DNA of 64,000 nt from Siderastrea radians (taxonomy: Eukaryota; Cnidaria; Anthozoa; Scleractinia; Rhizangiidae): positions 10,710,866 through 10,774,865 of the forward strand of contig OZ024892.1 in assembly GCA_964017195.1 (NCBI GenBank), given 5' to 3'. Shown here one piece after another: positions 33,501-45,100 of the stretch; within the stretch, counting starts at the first letter, position 1, and the number at the start of each line of letters is the position of its first letter. The position numbers were made by a program, and so were the translations under genes. A model generated the notes under the pieces. That model did no database searches, was not told where the DNA came from, and saw only the letters and a list, made by a program, of their open reading frames with translations.

Positions 33501-36220
33501 TTTTGAGTCACTAAAACGGATACGGCAAATGTGCCTATTCATTTTAACCAATATGTAGACTAAGAGCAGTTTGTCCCTCCGCTCTGGGATAGTCGAGCGA
33601 AGGGAACGCGAGCGAGTGCAAAAATCGCCTGCTCTTTGGAAACGTGTCGCGCGTATGGTGAGCCGCGCGTGTGGTGAGCCGCGCGTGTAGTGAGCCGCCC
33701 ATGTGGTGAGCTGCTCGTGTAGTGAGCCGTGCGTGTGGTGAGCCGCGCGTGTAGTGAGCGGCGGAAAGAGAGACTGCTCGTAGTCTAATAGAAATGTGAC
33801 AGATGTAAAACTGCAACAGATCAGGGTCACATTTAACCAGGTACAAAACGATGTATTGGTCCCGGAGGTTTTTCTCTCTTCTTTGCAAACAAAATTGATC
33901 CGCGAAGCAGCGACCGTTGTCACCGCTTCGCTGCTTAATTTCGATCGACAAAAAGAAAGCAAAACCTCCAAGACCAGGGTACAAACGAGTCGACTCGTTT
34001 GCTCGTTTGATAACTTACTACCTAGCCAAAGGAGCGGCAAAATAAATAGACCCAACTACTAACGCGCCTGTTATTTCTGCCTTCTATACTTCCGAGGATT
34101 GTCCAATACACCCAAACTGACTCGATTCGCCTTAGATAGTGACGACTCGTCTCGATTCGACTCGAATCGTCCGTTGTGTAGTCGGTTCGACTAACTGGAT
34201 AGTCGATTTGCGAGACACTTAGAAAAAATCACACAAGAAGGCGAACAGGGAGGGTAGAAAAAGTGGTCGAATCGACTCGATTCGAGTCGATTCGACTCGA
34301 ATCGTCCGTTGTGTAGTCGGTTCGACTAACTGGATAGTCGATTTGCGAGACACTTAGAAAAAATCACACAAGAAGGCGAACAGGGAGGGTAGAAAAAGTG
34401 GTCGAATCGACTCGAATCGAGTCGATTCGACTCGAATCGTCCGTTGTGTAGTCGATTCGACTAACTGGATAGTCGATTTGCAAGACACTTAGAAAAAATC
34501 ACACAAGAAGGCGAACAGGGAGGGTAGAAAAAGTGGTCGAATCGACTCGATTCGAGTCGATTCGACTCGAACCGTCCGTTGTGTAGTCGGTTCGACTAAC
34601 TGGATAGTCGATTTGCGAGACACTTAGAAAAAATCACACAAGAAGGCGAACAGGGAGGGTAGAAAAAGTGGTCGAAGCGACTCGAATCGTCCGTTTTGTA
34701 GTCGGTTCGACTAACTGGATAGTCGATTTGCGAGACACTTAGAAAAAAAATCACACAACAAGGCGAACAGGGAGGGTAGAAAAAGTGGTCGACTCGAATC
34801 GAATCGAGTCGATTCGACTCGAATCGTCCGTTGTGTAGTCGATTCGACTAACTGGATAGTCGATTTGCAAGACACTTAGAAAAAATCACACAAGAAGGCG
34901 AACAGGGAGGGTAGAAAAAGTGGTCGAATCGACTCGCTTTAAGAAGGAGGAAGGTTCATGTTATCTTCTTGTCGTTCCGTGTGCAAATCCTTTAGATCGA
35001 CAACACAAGCGAGGGAGAAGGTTCGTTGCAATTTTCCTGTTTAGTGTCGCATCACGCTTTAAGAACGAGGAAGATTCATGTTCTGCGTTCCTTGTTATGT
35101 CTCATTGTGTCGCGCGCACATACTTGAAGGACTTCACGACCTGATTTCCGTTGAGTCGAATCGACTTTTAGGAATACGAATCGACTCCAATCGAGTCGAT
35201 TCGAGTCGATTCGTCAAAATTTTTCACCTCCCTGGGCATTTATTCGCGACCTGACTTCCGGTAAGTCGAGTTCCGCTAAACAGACTTCCGGTGAGTCGGA
35301 AGTCTTTGATCCTCGAGCTGACTCGAATCGTCTTTGCTTTAAGACGATTCGACTCAGTTTGGGTGTATTGGACATGAGTGATACTTCCACTCGGGAGACA
35401 AACGAAACCGCAAAAAAACGCGTTGAAAAGTGGCCCTGTATGGTGTAGTTGTTCCTCAACTTTATTTCATCGGAGTTTGTGAAACAGAAAACAACCTTGC
35501 TTTGGCCATACTTTCAGGTTTCGGGGAATTAGCGAGCTAGTTCAGGTTTGAGGTTTTTGCTTTTGGAGGAGGGGAGGGGGGCAGGGGGAAGGAGTGAGCT
35601 TATGTTTGATTTTGTTACTTCAAGGCAAAGGGCGCCATGTGATGTTCATTTCATTCTGCCGGGGATGAGAAGGAAGTGAACTTAGGTTTGAGTTCGTTCC
35701 TTTCAGGGGTCCCCTGCCTTGAGAATTTTTGAGCAAACACAAATCTTGAGGGACACCCTCGGGGGGAGGTGGGAGGTCACGAAACTTGACGCTGTATTCT
35801 CCAATGTCTCAGGTATGTGGCGGTGAAGTACTCACTTTATTTCGTCCTGATGAGCTGGAACTCCTGATCTGTGGCTGCCCAGTGATTGACTTTCATGAGC
35901 TTGAAATAGCAGCAACCTACGACGAGGGTTATAATCACAACAGCCCTACAATCAAAATGCTCTGGAGGGTGGTCAATGAAATGACCTTGGAACAGAAGAA
36001 GGCCTTCCTTATGTTCGTCACCGGAAGTGACCGAGTGCCTCTCAAGGGACTTGTGAACTTGACTTTCATTGTTCAGCGGCACGGGGAGGACTCGGACCGA
36101 CTTCCGGCGGCGCTAACCTGTTTCAACCGGCTTCTTCTTCCTGAGTACAGCAGTAGAGAGAAGCTGAAAGAACGACTGATTGTTGCCATCGAAAACTGCA
36201 AAGGATTTGGTCTCACTTGA
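18810..36220 (+). CDS. UBE3A: HECT-type E3 ubiquitin ligase UBE3A (E6AP)
   Basis: Transfers ubiquitin from E2 to substrate through a catalytic cysteine thioester. Coding exons: 18810-20312, 20857-21086, 21239-21302, 25936-26160, 26666-26786, 27399-27685, 33219-33389, 35813-36220, totalling 3009 nt and 1002 aa. All junctions are GT/AG and phases agree. The AZUL zinc-binding domain lies at about residues 121-185 (CYYHQLTKGCGNEDCKNKFC), a helical middle region follows, and the HECT domain fills the last ~350 residues (LEVRRDHLIEDTL, VGGGEQGLDMGGLQKEFF, GMFTYIEES, LGLAIYNGIILDVRFP). The active-site Cys970 is in LTCFNRLLLPEYSS, 32 residues from the end, as in human UBE3A. Odd points: about 120 Ser/Lys-rich residues precede AZUL, making it longer than human UBE3A (852-875 aa), and the introns hold many transposons. 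The first ATG is used; ATG 18867 is an alternative that would shorten the leader. Confidence 0.95.
20313..20856 (+). other. UBE3A intron 1, G-run only
   Basis: Intron with a poly-G stretch at about 20343-20370 and no other recognisable feature. Donor GTACGT, acceptor TATTAG. Confidence 0.5.
22815..23863 (+). pseudogene. Broken transposase with HTH and integrase-core (rve/DDE) domain
   Basis: Fragments in changing frames match a transposase family with an HTH followed by an integrase-core domain, common in fish and cnidarian genomes. In order: MDELFTRLKRLPVYFEKPAG, the HTH stretch VRIAELLGISTKTLSRRRQE, the core start CPNALWHIDGNHKMIRWRF, a VRSDRGLENV-like piece, and an open end at 23555-23863 (VVKSYIDEFHMMEASGLLNP...STEGG). 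Stops and frameshifts lie between the blocks, so it cannot make a full protein. The assignment to a named superfamily (possibly IS3EU-like) is from memory and uncertain. Confidence 0.65.
24536..24597. repeat. Trinucleotide microsatellite (ATC)n-(ATT)n
   Basis: About ten CAT/TCA repeats followed by ATT repeats inside the inner transposon. Confidence 0.9.
25026..25200. mobile_element. Hairpin MITE
   Basis: ATACCTAATCG at the left pairs with CGATTAGGTAT at the right, and TGGTACGCTTCGGCGGCATA with its near complement inside. About 170 bp, no coding capacity. It lies between the inner and outer ends of the 22308-25883 nest. Confidence 0.6.
26787..27398 (+). other. UBE3A intron 5, no feature recognised
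   Basis: Acceptor GTGTCAG ends at 27398. I see no ORF related to a protein, no RNA gene and no paired inverted repeat. Confidence 0.5.
28850..29320. mobile_element. Degenerate MITE-like repeat with CCCTATCCCAGACTA units
   Basis: Bounded by GGGGGGGATACTC near 28863 and GGGAGTACCCCCCC near 29284, which are inverted. Inside are repeated tracts such as CCCTATCCCAGACTA and ACCCTATCC. A similar arrangement is at 53685-54083. Not coding. Confidence 0.5.
29640..30730. repeat. Satellite array, about 5 units of ~220 bp
   Basis: The block CATAAGATTTGGGTTATTTA and the following TTTCTTAGCTTTCAAATGGC and AGGAATCGGTTGAGAATAGA recur near 29650, 29872, 30101, 30320 and 30542. Units diverge by a few percent up to about ten percent, and one has an internal deletion. 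Lies in UBE3A intron 6. No open frame is conserved across units. Confidence 0.8.
31376..31613. repeat. Left arm of ATCGAT/ATCAAT sites
   Basis: Left terminal inverted repeat of the CUT-homeobox element. ATCGAT or ATCAAT (either strand) recurs about 16 times in 238 bp, mostly joined by GAC, GACTA, GGTA or GAGTA linkers, giving 9-bp or 11-bp steps. Random sequence would give fewer than one. Confidence 0.85.
31737..32679 (-). CDS. CUT-domain homeodomain protein carried by the element (this copy probably interrupted)
   Basis: Exons on -: a possible first exon within 32536-32679 (open frame of 47 codons, ATG at 32677-32679, MPKLEEFL start), CUT exon 32192-32476, homeodomain exon 31737-31975. The CUT exon has the family layout: LDTAELSQEALRLL, IPIAQFAVHVLERSQ, SEILNKPKTFEQL, GREPYRRIKNWL. 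The homeodomain ends with VKVWFNNKRQR, keeping W48, F49, N51 and R53, with Asn at position 50. The CUT-exon donor (G|GTAC at 32192/32191) and the homeodomain acceptor (CTTACAG, exon from 31975) agree in phase, but an in-frame TAA lies directly before that donor (32193-32195). So this copy either ends after the CUT domain or is a mutated relative of an intact master. AATAAA at 31688-31693 (read on -) follows the stop. Joining of the first exon is uncertain. Not assignable to ONECUT, CUX or SATB. Confidence 0.75.
32695..32936. repeat. Right arm of ATCGAT/ATCAAT sites
   Basis: Inverted partner of the left arm, with about 17 sites by eye. The outer half pairs closely with the left arm; the inner half keeps the site pattern with different linkers, suggesting that site density is kept rather than exact sequence. 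Confidence 0.85.
33556..33787. mobile_element. MITE with 15-bp internal tandem repeats
   Basis: TAGACTAAGAGCAGT at the left pairs with ACTGCTCGTAGTCTA at the right. The interior holds tandem copies of a ~15-bp unit (GTGAGCCGCGCGTGT, 33657-33760). Reading frames over it (33486-34055 on -) only translate these repeats. Confidence 0.65.
34101..35373. mobile_element. Foldback element with TCGAATCGA minisatellite
   Basis: GTCCAATACACCCAAACTGA at 34101 is mirrored at 35354-35373. The interior is dominated by TCGA-rich palindromes (GAGTCGATTCGACTC type) and by six copies of a unit of about 135 bp containing ACTGGATAGTCGATTTG (near 34194, 34329, 34464, 34599, 34714, 34851). No protein is recognised, and I found no clear target duplication. 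Lies in UBE3A intron 7. Confidence 0.75.
34150..34935 (+). repeat. 135-bp minisatellite, six units
   Basis: Units share ACTGGATAGTCGATTTG, GAGACACTTAGAAAAAATCA and GGCGAACAGGGAGGGTAG, and are joined by palindromic TCGAATCGACTCGA tracts. Most steps are 135 bp; one is about 115 and one about 137. Very low divergence suggests recent amplification. Confidence 0.9.
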
Positions 36221-37270
36221 GACGTTCTGTGTCTAATGCCACAGCTAATCGCGTGACCAACAAAAATACCGCCGACCAATCACAACTTGGAACAAAACGT
36301 TGAAGTCGTAGGGTTTGAAGCGGGTTAATTCCAGCTTGCCCAAACCTTTTGGCGCTTTGAAAAGTTGCTCTCGAGCTGGCTTGCCCGGGGACTTTCTAGG
36401 TTGCTCAAGTGCTTTTTCGTCAGCAAGCAAGCATGGTGGCACTCGAGCTTGTCCCGGATGACCCGAGCTTTTTGTAATCTCATTTGGGCAATCCAAAATC
36501 CAGTCAGCAACCGGTGACAAGCTCGGGAAGAGGCGCCTAGCTTAAGCCATGTGTTCTCATCCGTCCTTGGTGGGAAATCAAAATTAATGTGACGACACCT
36601 TGAGACGACACCCGTCGAGCCTTGGCTATCAAGTTCGGCCCTAAGCCTGCTGCTGTCGCTCGATAAGCGTAAAGACCTGGGGACGAGGCTGGTGTTGCTG
36701 CAGCCTGCGCCTGTGCGAGTTGTTTTATTTTAACCAATTCAGAGAGTTCGGCCATGCATTTCCTAATGAAATGACGTAGAATTTCGAGTGTCCTTGGTAA
36801 AACGCTCGATTATAGTGCTTGTCAAAAACATTAGCGGGAATTTCCCCTCCTATGATCGCATATTTATATCGGAGTTCAATATAACATTCTAACTTTGTAC
36901 AATAAGAAACCTAATTTGATTGGTTGTAATTTACAATTTTAAAGAGTTTGTAAAAAGATACAAAAGAAGAGAAGCTAACCCTTAGATAAATTTTCTAAAA
37001 GGCCAATTATTCTGAATCGCAGTTTGTACGAGATAACTTATTTTGATAATTTTTAACATTACATGTAAATGGTATCGAAGGTATTTTGTGGAAACGTCAC
37101 TAAATTATAAAATATACTATCAAGGTACATTTTGGTTGTATGTTGTACATTGACTCTTGTTTGCTAACGATCTTACGTTATCGAACTGGTGCATTGCATT
37201 AAACAAGGGGCTTAGTTTCTTAAGAAACTGTGGCGCTGCGTCGGTGGGGAAGTGAAACGCAAAACTTTGG
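36221..37270. other. Spacer after UBE3A, no gene seen
   Basis: 3' flank of UBE3A. Reading frames on - at 36245-36755 resemble no protein. No clear AATAAA was found near the stop codon on +. AT-rich from 36840 on. Confidence 0.4.
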
Positions 37271-37274
37271 ATTT

Positions 37275-37735
37275 ATCAACTGAGTCGATTAGGGAAATTG
37301 GCCGCCGTAAAGAGATTGAAAGCTGACGTTTCGAGCGTTAGCCTTTCGTCAGCGAATCAAGGAATTGTGGGTTGAGCGTGGTTTATATGGAGAGCGGTGG
37401 AACTTCGCTATTGGTAGGAACATGACAACGTGAAAAACAGGAAAAAAATTAGTTGAATGAAAAGCATTCGTTGATGCCGTGGGGACTAAGTGTGATGATT
37501 TGAAAAATGAATTTTTGTTTTAGATTTTTACTGCTTTCCATGTTACCCTGGTGTAAGGAAAGGCCGCAGATCGTCATGTGTTGGTTAGAATGATCAGGGA
37601 GATTGAAGTGTCGGGCGACTGGTTTGGATACGTCCTTGTCATTTCTTTAAACGTCTCGTGGGGGTTCGCGGAAACGGCCACCTAGTCTCCTCCCTGTTTA
37701 GCCAATGTATTACTTTTTGCATAAAGTGCATGTTT
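37275..37735 (-). mobile_element. Penelope-like retroelement, 3' fragment
   Basis: The - frame from 37643 to the stop at 37449-37451 reads NDKDVSKPVARHFNLPDHSN, then CGLSLHQGN, NLKQKFIFQI and LSPHGINECFSFN. This is the C-terminal tail following the GIY-YIG endonuclease of Penelope-like elements. Upstream pieces up to 37735 (CATGCACTTTATGC, then broken frames) are earlier parts of the same domain with stops. Downstream, GACGAAAGGCTAACGCTCGA read on - (near 37337-37356) is the element's usual 3' flank. 5'-truncated and dead. Confidence 0.75.
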
Positions 37736-37879
37736 TTCAATGGATAACATTCGCGGTGTGTTGCAGACGTTTGAAGCGGGTCTAATGCCTCTTCCCCATG
37801 CATCCGTTTTCAAGAGTTTTTATTTGAAAACAGGGGTCAGTTTTTATCCGGTTGGCACCCCGTCTTCAGATTTTTAAAG

Positions 37880-38810
37880 CTGCTGTCCTAGAGTGGATAT
37901 TTCAGTTTAAAAACGGAGATTTCTCGTTTGCTTGTGGATGCATGGCAAGAACGATTGAAAAGGAAGTATTTCAGTTTTACCATTTGTTTTACCGTTCACA
38001 CGTTAACGAATGAAAATGGAGCTTTTGAAAACGATGACATTATAACATTGGAAAAATCCCTACAAAGTAACGTTTCGGTCGTTTTCCGTCATAATCATGT
38101 GAAAACATTCGTGTGGACTGAAAACCTTTTGAAACAGCGTATCCAAAAATGTCCCTTTTCACATAAAAACGATGGAAAATAAGTACGGGTAGATTGAACT
38201 AAAATAACAATTTAAACTTGTTTTTTAAATTGCATATGCCTCTCATTTTTGTAACAAGTGAAAGTCGTTTGAGGGAGTCCAGTTTCATCCTTGCGCACAA
38301 AACGGTACGGGTGGATTGAACTAAAATAACAATTTAAACTTGTTTTTTTTAAATTGCATATGCCTCTCATTTTTGTAACAAATGATTTTCAAAGGTGCTG
38401 TCTTAGGGTGGATATTTTCAAAAACGGAGATTTCTCTTTGCCTGTGGATGGCAAGAACGATTGAAAACGAAGCATTTTTTACCATTTGGTCTACCGTTCA
38501 CCACGTTAACGAATGAAAATCGAGCTTTTGAAAACGATGACATTATAACATTGGAAAAATCCCTACAAAGTAACGTTTCGATCGTTTTCCGCGATAAACG
38601 TGTGAAGACATACGTGTGGACTGAAAACCTTTCGAAACCGCGTATCCAAAAATGTCCCTTTTAACATAAAAACGATGGAAAATAAGTACGGATAGTTTGA
38701 ACTAAAATAACAATTTAAATTGTTTTTTAAATTGCATATGCCTCTCATTTTTGTAACAAATGAAAGTCGTTTGAGGGAGTCCAGTTTCATCCTTGCGCAC
38801 AAAACGGCTG
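37880..38810. repeat. Direct duplication of a ~480-bp unit
   Basis: Two copies (about 37880-38305 and 38395-38810) share AAAACGGAGATTTCTC, GAAAACGATGACATTATAAC, ACAAAGTAACGTTTCG, GCGTATCCAAAAATGTCCCT and GTTTGAGGGAGTCCAGTTTC. A partial third piece (CGGGTGGATTGAACTAAAAT to GTAACAAATGA) joins them. Frames over the copies are not protein-like. Confidence 0.8.
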
Positions 38811-39100
38811 GAGATCGAGCTTAGTTCTTAGTATGTTCTAAAACTTTTACCTTCATTTTCTACGTCATTTGTGCCTACTTTCTTTGTCTCAACCTTGAAA
38901 GAGGAGAAGGCCCTGGGGACGAGATTGTTGTTTTATTATTTGACCCAGTCCCTCGCGTCCCTTGCCTGGTGAAATTTCGAATACACTTCACGCAAGGGGG
39001 TGAAGCTGACCAAGTTATCTTGATGGAGACAAATACCGTCTGGAAATGTAAATTTACTTCTTAATTATTAAATACGAGAAGGCTTAATTTCACACTGAAT

Positions 39101-42100
39101 ATGCTTGGTAAAGGAAGCGTTCTTCTGCAGCGAAATTTCGCTCAAAAGACAACTTCTCTTTTGAGACCTCGATTGCAAAGGTAAGCAACGATAGATGGAA
39201 GTAAATTTTCAGTTGTCCATATTGGCCATTGATTGCCATTGCATATAATGAGTGTTCTGAATGCCTAATGGAATAACAGGGAAGGGAAAATGCTGATCTT
39301 TGAAGGGATTAAAACTACAATTTCTAGTGTTGCTGTAGAATATTTGTACAAGTTTCTTTTCCCCTTGAGATACTTAAATATTTATAATATATTTGTCTTG
39401 TACGCTGAGATACATTTCTTGACTAGGGCTAACAGAGGCCAATAATAGACAAGAGTGAATCTCTTACCAAGAAAACGTGAACCTGACTTTTACTTTATAA
39501 TTAATTAAGTGCTGTGACATTATTGGAAATTAGAAAGGTTTGTATGGGAACACAACTGTTAGGTCCCTTTTTAGGACAAATGACAAAATACACACCCTTT
39601 TTGGGACAGACATATTAATTACATACCCTGTTTAGGACAAAGAAGCCAAAAAATACCCTGTTCTGTAACATCCTTGTATAAGTGATAAGGGGGAGTCTCC
39701 CCTGGGGGTATAATGCATGGCACAATTTGAGCTGTTATCATCCCCCCCCCCCGGGCACACCCCCGGGAAAAGCCGGCCCTTCTGGCCATGGGGTGGGGAA
39801 TTTTTCAAGTGGTCTTGTTCTAGGGGTAGCTAGTGGTGCAGATGGAAATAGCATTTACTTACTACTCGTCCAAAGAATTTTGGGGTAATGCAATGGTGTC
39901 TAACTACATAACTACATGGAGTATTCCATGTATTTCATAGGTAAATCGGGGGAATAGCTAGAGAAAAATGATCTGACTTACACATAAAAGAGTAAGACTA
40001 TTCCAGTAAATAACAGTATCAGGCTTTTTTCCCTAAAGAAGGTTTTTAAAGTTTTGGTTTTAATACTGAAATAAGTGTTGTCATCTTCTTGCAATCAAAC
40101 CAGTTTATTTTTAGTCAGTCCTGGGGGTAGGGAATAGTCCCTTTTTGGGTGTCCTGGGGTGGGGAATAGAAAACCAAGTAAAAGATTTCCCATGGGTGTG
40201 CCCAGGGGAGGGGGCATGGTAACAGCTGAAATTGAACCACGTATAAATGATCCAGTGTATACTTGAGAGGGAAGTAAATGTCTCAAAATGAGGGGACTTG
40301 ACTTGATTTGATCCATGTTTTGGTTGCAGGGAGGGGATTTTGATGAAACATTGTTTAAAAGAGTCAAAATTATACTGCACTCCACAAATACTGCACTCTT
40401 CCTCTCCCAGGGCCCAGGGCCTCTCTTCTTCCTGTCCCTTAGGTGGAGAGAGGAGAGACCCTGGGAACTATGCTGGGGCAGCCACTTCTCGCTGACCTCT
40501 ACCACCTCTGAGCTTAATGTTAGGGACTTTAATCAACCATGATGGCAATACCAAAGAAACCATTAATTTTAAAAAGTATTCAGAACACTAATATAACCAG
40601 CTTTGCGATTAGCTAGTCCAAATTGTTCAAGTTCTATGATGTGATTGAAATTTCCAGGACTTGAATTCACCGAATGACAGAAACCTCACCACCATGTGTT
40701 CAAATTATCCTCAAGACCCTAAAATTGGCCATTTGACATTGTTATTTTAAAGAAAATGGGAAAGCACAGGATTGTGGTTTTGTAAATTCCCAATTGTTAG
40801 GTGTATTAGGGAGTATAATGCTGTTTATTCTCATTCCAGGTTACTGCTAATCAAGTGCTGCACCCTTTGTTGCATCCCCTTCTTTGCACTTATGTGATTT
40901 ACTTCTAATCGTAGATACATGACTGTGTTATTGAAACGTTCAACAGGTGCCTTGCTACCCAAGCATCATATGATTTGGTTATTGTTGGGGGTGGGATCGT
41001 TGGACTTGGGACGGCCAGGGAACTCATCCTCCGACACCCTGCGCTCAAGTTGGCTGTGGTAGAAAAGGAGAATGAATTATGTGAGTTGAAGACCTGAGGA
41101 TTATGTATCACAAGTATTTTGTAGTGGTTGTCACAATATCTACCTCCCTAAAATTACGGGGTGGCAATGATGTATGTGAGAAAGAGTTCAGTAGTCTTTG
41201 AGGCGTCAGGGATAAAGCAGTGTAATTTTATAAAATAAAATAAATATTAACTGTTTATTAATCACTGAAGCTGAATTACAGGGATAAACTACAAGCTTAA
41301 CAATTAACACTAGTATAATAATAGTTACTATAACACTAGAAACATAATAACACTGCTATAATAATAACACTGGCTAGAATTAAACTGGAACGCCAAAAAG
41401 GAAACTGGAATGAACTGATAAGTATAAAATAAACCAATCAATGATTACTTACTCATTGAGTCAACTTGCAAACACTGAATAAGTACAAATCAACCAAACA
41501 TTTAACAGCATTTAGACAGGTCATCAATGATAAACTCATTGAGTACAAAAAAGTACTTGTTGAGTATGAAACATACTCATTCAGTGTGAAAATGTACTTA
41601 AAAAGTCTGTTAGCAGCGAATCAAAGGCTTTTAATAATACTGGGCGCCCAATTGTCACTGGAACAAAAATGATAATGTCTTAAATAATCCTTGATTCCAC
41701 TGTTTCCCTTTCATAATGAACGCATATTGTTTTAGCAGAAGTTCCCTTCAAGGTTTGGTGCAGTCGTGAAATTAGTCTGAACTATCAAAATTAAATGCAT
41801 ATCCCTGCAATTAGCCACTATGAGTAAACAAACAAACAAACTTGCCACAGCGGCCCAATGCGGTGTTTTGCAACAACTTGCTTTTGTTATTTGAAGTGGA
41901 CCTAAATCTTTTTGCGACCTGTGTGTGTGTGTTCCAGATAACTCTAGAATAGACCACTTCATGTGGTAAGATTTGTGAATTTAGAAAAACATCCCTTAAA
42001 AGGCTAAACTCAGAGGTTGCTCAAAACACAATTCTACACTTACCATGCAAAAGCCGTGAACAGTACGTTTGAAGTTATCTGGATTTGAGACATCTTGATT

Positions 42101-45100
42101 CACTATTGTAACATTTGAAGTTTCTGAAGAAAGGTTTCAACTTCTAACGAAAGGTTTAACCATTCTGTTCTGGATTTTTAGAGAAACAATTGGCAACTTC
42201 AAAACAAGAGAGAAAAACAAGCATTCACATTCATGTTTGAGAACTCTTGAGACCTTTCAGTCTAGACTAATAGCCTTCTCACTTGGCATTCTTGTATCAC
42301 ATGTCAAGATAACATATTTAAGGGAATACAAGCCGTATTGTTTACATGAATAAGTGCTCGTTTCGGCATGCATCTGTTAATGTTTCCAAAAAAAAAAAAG
42401 ATATGGCTGTAATAATTCACTCCTTTTTTGGGTGGAAAATATCTTGATATCAGGAGCATTGAACTGAAACCAACCAGATTATTATTGAGGGAAACATTGA
42501 TGTCCATACTCAATAAGTATCACTTCTACTCTTTGAGTTCAATTCATTACGGATCTTAGGGCTAAGGTCACGTTCTACATGGCAAGATAAATTTTGACGT
42601 CTGTACATTGTACTCAATAAGTATAACTTATACTTTTTAAGTTGACTGCAATTCAATACATTACCGATCTTAGCGCTTAGGTCGTTTCTAAGGTAATTTT
42701 TGATGTCCATAATGTTGTACTCAATAAGTTTAACTTCTACTTTTTAAGTTGACTGGAGTTCAATTCAATTTATTACCGATCTCAGCGCTAATGTCGTGTT
42801 CTAAGGCAAATTTTGATGTCTGAATGTAATGTACTCAATAAGTATGACTTATACCTTTTAAGTTGACTGGAGTTCAATTCATTACTGATCTTACCGCTAA
42901 GGTCGTGTTCTAAGGTAAATTTTGATGTCCGTAATGTTGTACTCAATAAGTATAACTTCTACTTTTTAAGTTGACTGGAGTTCAATTCATTATCGATCCT
43001 AGCACCAAGGTCGTTTTCCACACAGCAGTACTCAATAAACCTAGCTAAGCAGTCATGCATGTTTAAGACTGAAGAGACTGTGACCAATTTTCCGTGAAGT
43101 CCGTACTCATGAAGACTCTTAACTTATTCGTTTTAAGTTGGGGAGAGTAAAAATCGTGAGCGATCTTGACACTAACACCGTGGAAGTTATATTTATTGAG
43201 TACAATGTACAGACATCTAAATTTATCTTGAACACGACTTTAGCGCTAAGATCGGTAATGAATTGAACTGACACTCAACTTAAAAAGTAGAAGTTATACT
43301 TATTGAGTACAACGTACAGACATACGAAATTTATTTTGCCATTTAGAACATGACTTTAGCGCTAAGATCGGTAGTATATTGAACTGCAGTTAACTTTAAA
43401 AATTACATGTATTGCATGAGTACAACGTACAAACATACGAAATTTTGATCTTGCCATGTACGGAACACGACCTTAGTGCTAAGATCAGTAATGAATTGAA
43501 CTGCAGTCAACTTAAAAAGTATAAGTTATACTTATTGAGTAGAACATACAGATATCAAAATTTACCTTAGAACACGACCTTAGTGGTAAGATCGGTAATG
43601 AATTGAACTGCAGTCAACTTAAAAAGTACAAGTTATACTTATTGAGTACAGTGTACAGACATCAAACTTTGCCTTGCCATGTAGAACACGACTTAAGCGC
43701 TAAGATCGGTAGTGATTTGAACTGCAGTTAACTTAAAAAGTAGAAGTTACACGTACTGCTTGAGTACAACGTACAAACATATGAAATTTTGATCTTGCCG
43801 TGTACGGAACACGACCTTAGCGCTCAGATCAGTAGTGAATTGAACTGCAGTCAACTTAAAAAGTATACGTTATACTTATTGAGTACATTACGTTCAGACA
43901 TCAAAATTTACGTTAGAACATGCGACCTTAGCGCTAAGATCGGTAGTAAATTGAATTGAACTGCAGTCAACTTAAAAAGTATAAGTTATACTTATTGAGT
44001 AGAACATACAGACATCAAAATTTACCTTCGAAACGACCTAAGCGCTAAGATCGGTAATGTATTGAACTGCAGTCAACTTAAAAAGTATAAGTTATACTTA
44101 TTGAGTACAATGTACAGACGTCAAAAATTTATCTTGCCATGTAGAACGTGACCTTAGCCCTAAGATCCTTAATGAATTGAACTCAAAGAGTAGAAGTGAT
44201 ACTTATTGAGTATGGACATCAATGTTTCCCTCAATAATAATCTGGTTGGTTTCAGTTCAATGCTCATGATATCAAGATATTTTCCACCCAAAAAAGGAGT
44301 AAATTATTGCAGCCATATCTTTTTTTTTTGGAAATGTTAACAGATACATGTTGAAACGAGCTTAACTGCACTGCACTTAACTGCACTTAACTTAAAAGAG
44401 TAGAAGTTACACTTATTGAGTACAACTGACATTAACAGACATCAAAATTTACCTTGTTGTGTAGAACACGACTTAAGCGCTAAGATCGATAATGAATTGA
44501 CCTGGCACTCAACTTAAAAAGTAGAAGTTATACTTAGAGTGCAACATACAGACATCAAAATTTATCTCGCTATTTAGAACAAAACCGTAGCGCTAAGATC
44601 GGTAATTAATTGAACTCCAGACAACTCAAAAAGTATGTTATAATTGAGTACAACGTACCGACATCAAAGTTTATCTTGCCATTTAGAACACGACCTTACG
44701 GCGCTAAGATCGGTAATGAATTGAACTCCAGACAACTCAAAAAGTAGAAGTTATACTTATTGAGTACAACGTACAAACATCAAAGTTTATTTTGACACGT
44801 AGAACACGACTTTAGCGCAATTCGGTAATTAATTGAACTGCACTCAACTTAAAAAGTAGAAGTTATACGTATTGAGTACAATGTACAGACATCACAATTT
44901 GTGCGTTGCAATGTAGAACACGACCTTATGGCGCTACTTAAGATCGGTAATGAATTGAACTCCAGACAACTCAAGAGGTAGAAGTTATACTTATTGAGTA
45001 CAACATACAGACATCAAAATTTATCTTGCCACATAGAACACGACCTTATGGCGGTAAGATCGGTAATGAGTTCCAGACAACTTAAAAAGTAGAAGTTATA

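Noticed and set aside
33486..34062. 189-codon frame on - and overlapping frames
   Set aside because: Mostly translation of 15-bp tandem repeats in a MITE and flanking low-complexity DNA.
41466..41672. 68-codon frame, nearly identical to the one at 46055-46261 on the other strand
   Set aside because: The two are the same arm of a foldback element. The frame translates TACTCATTGAGTAC-type repeats and has no protein features.
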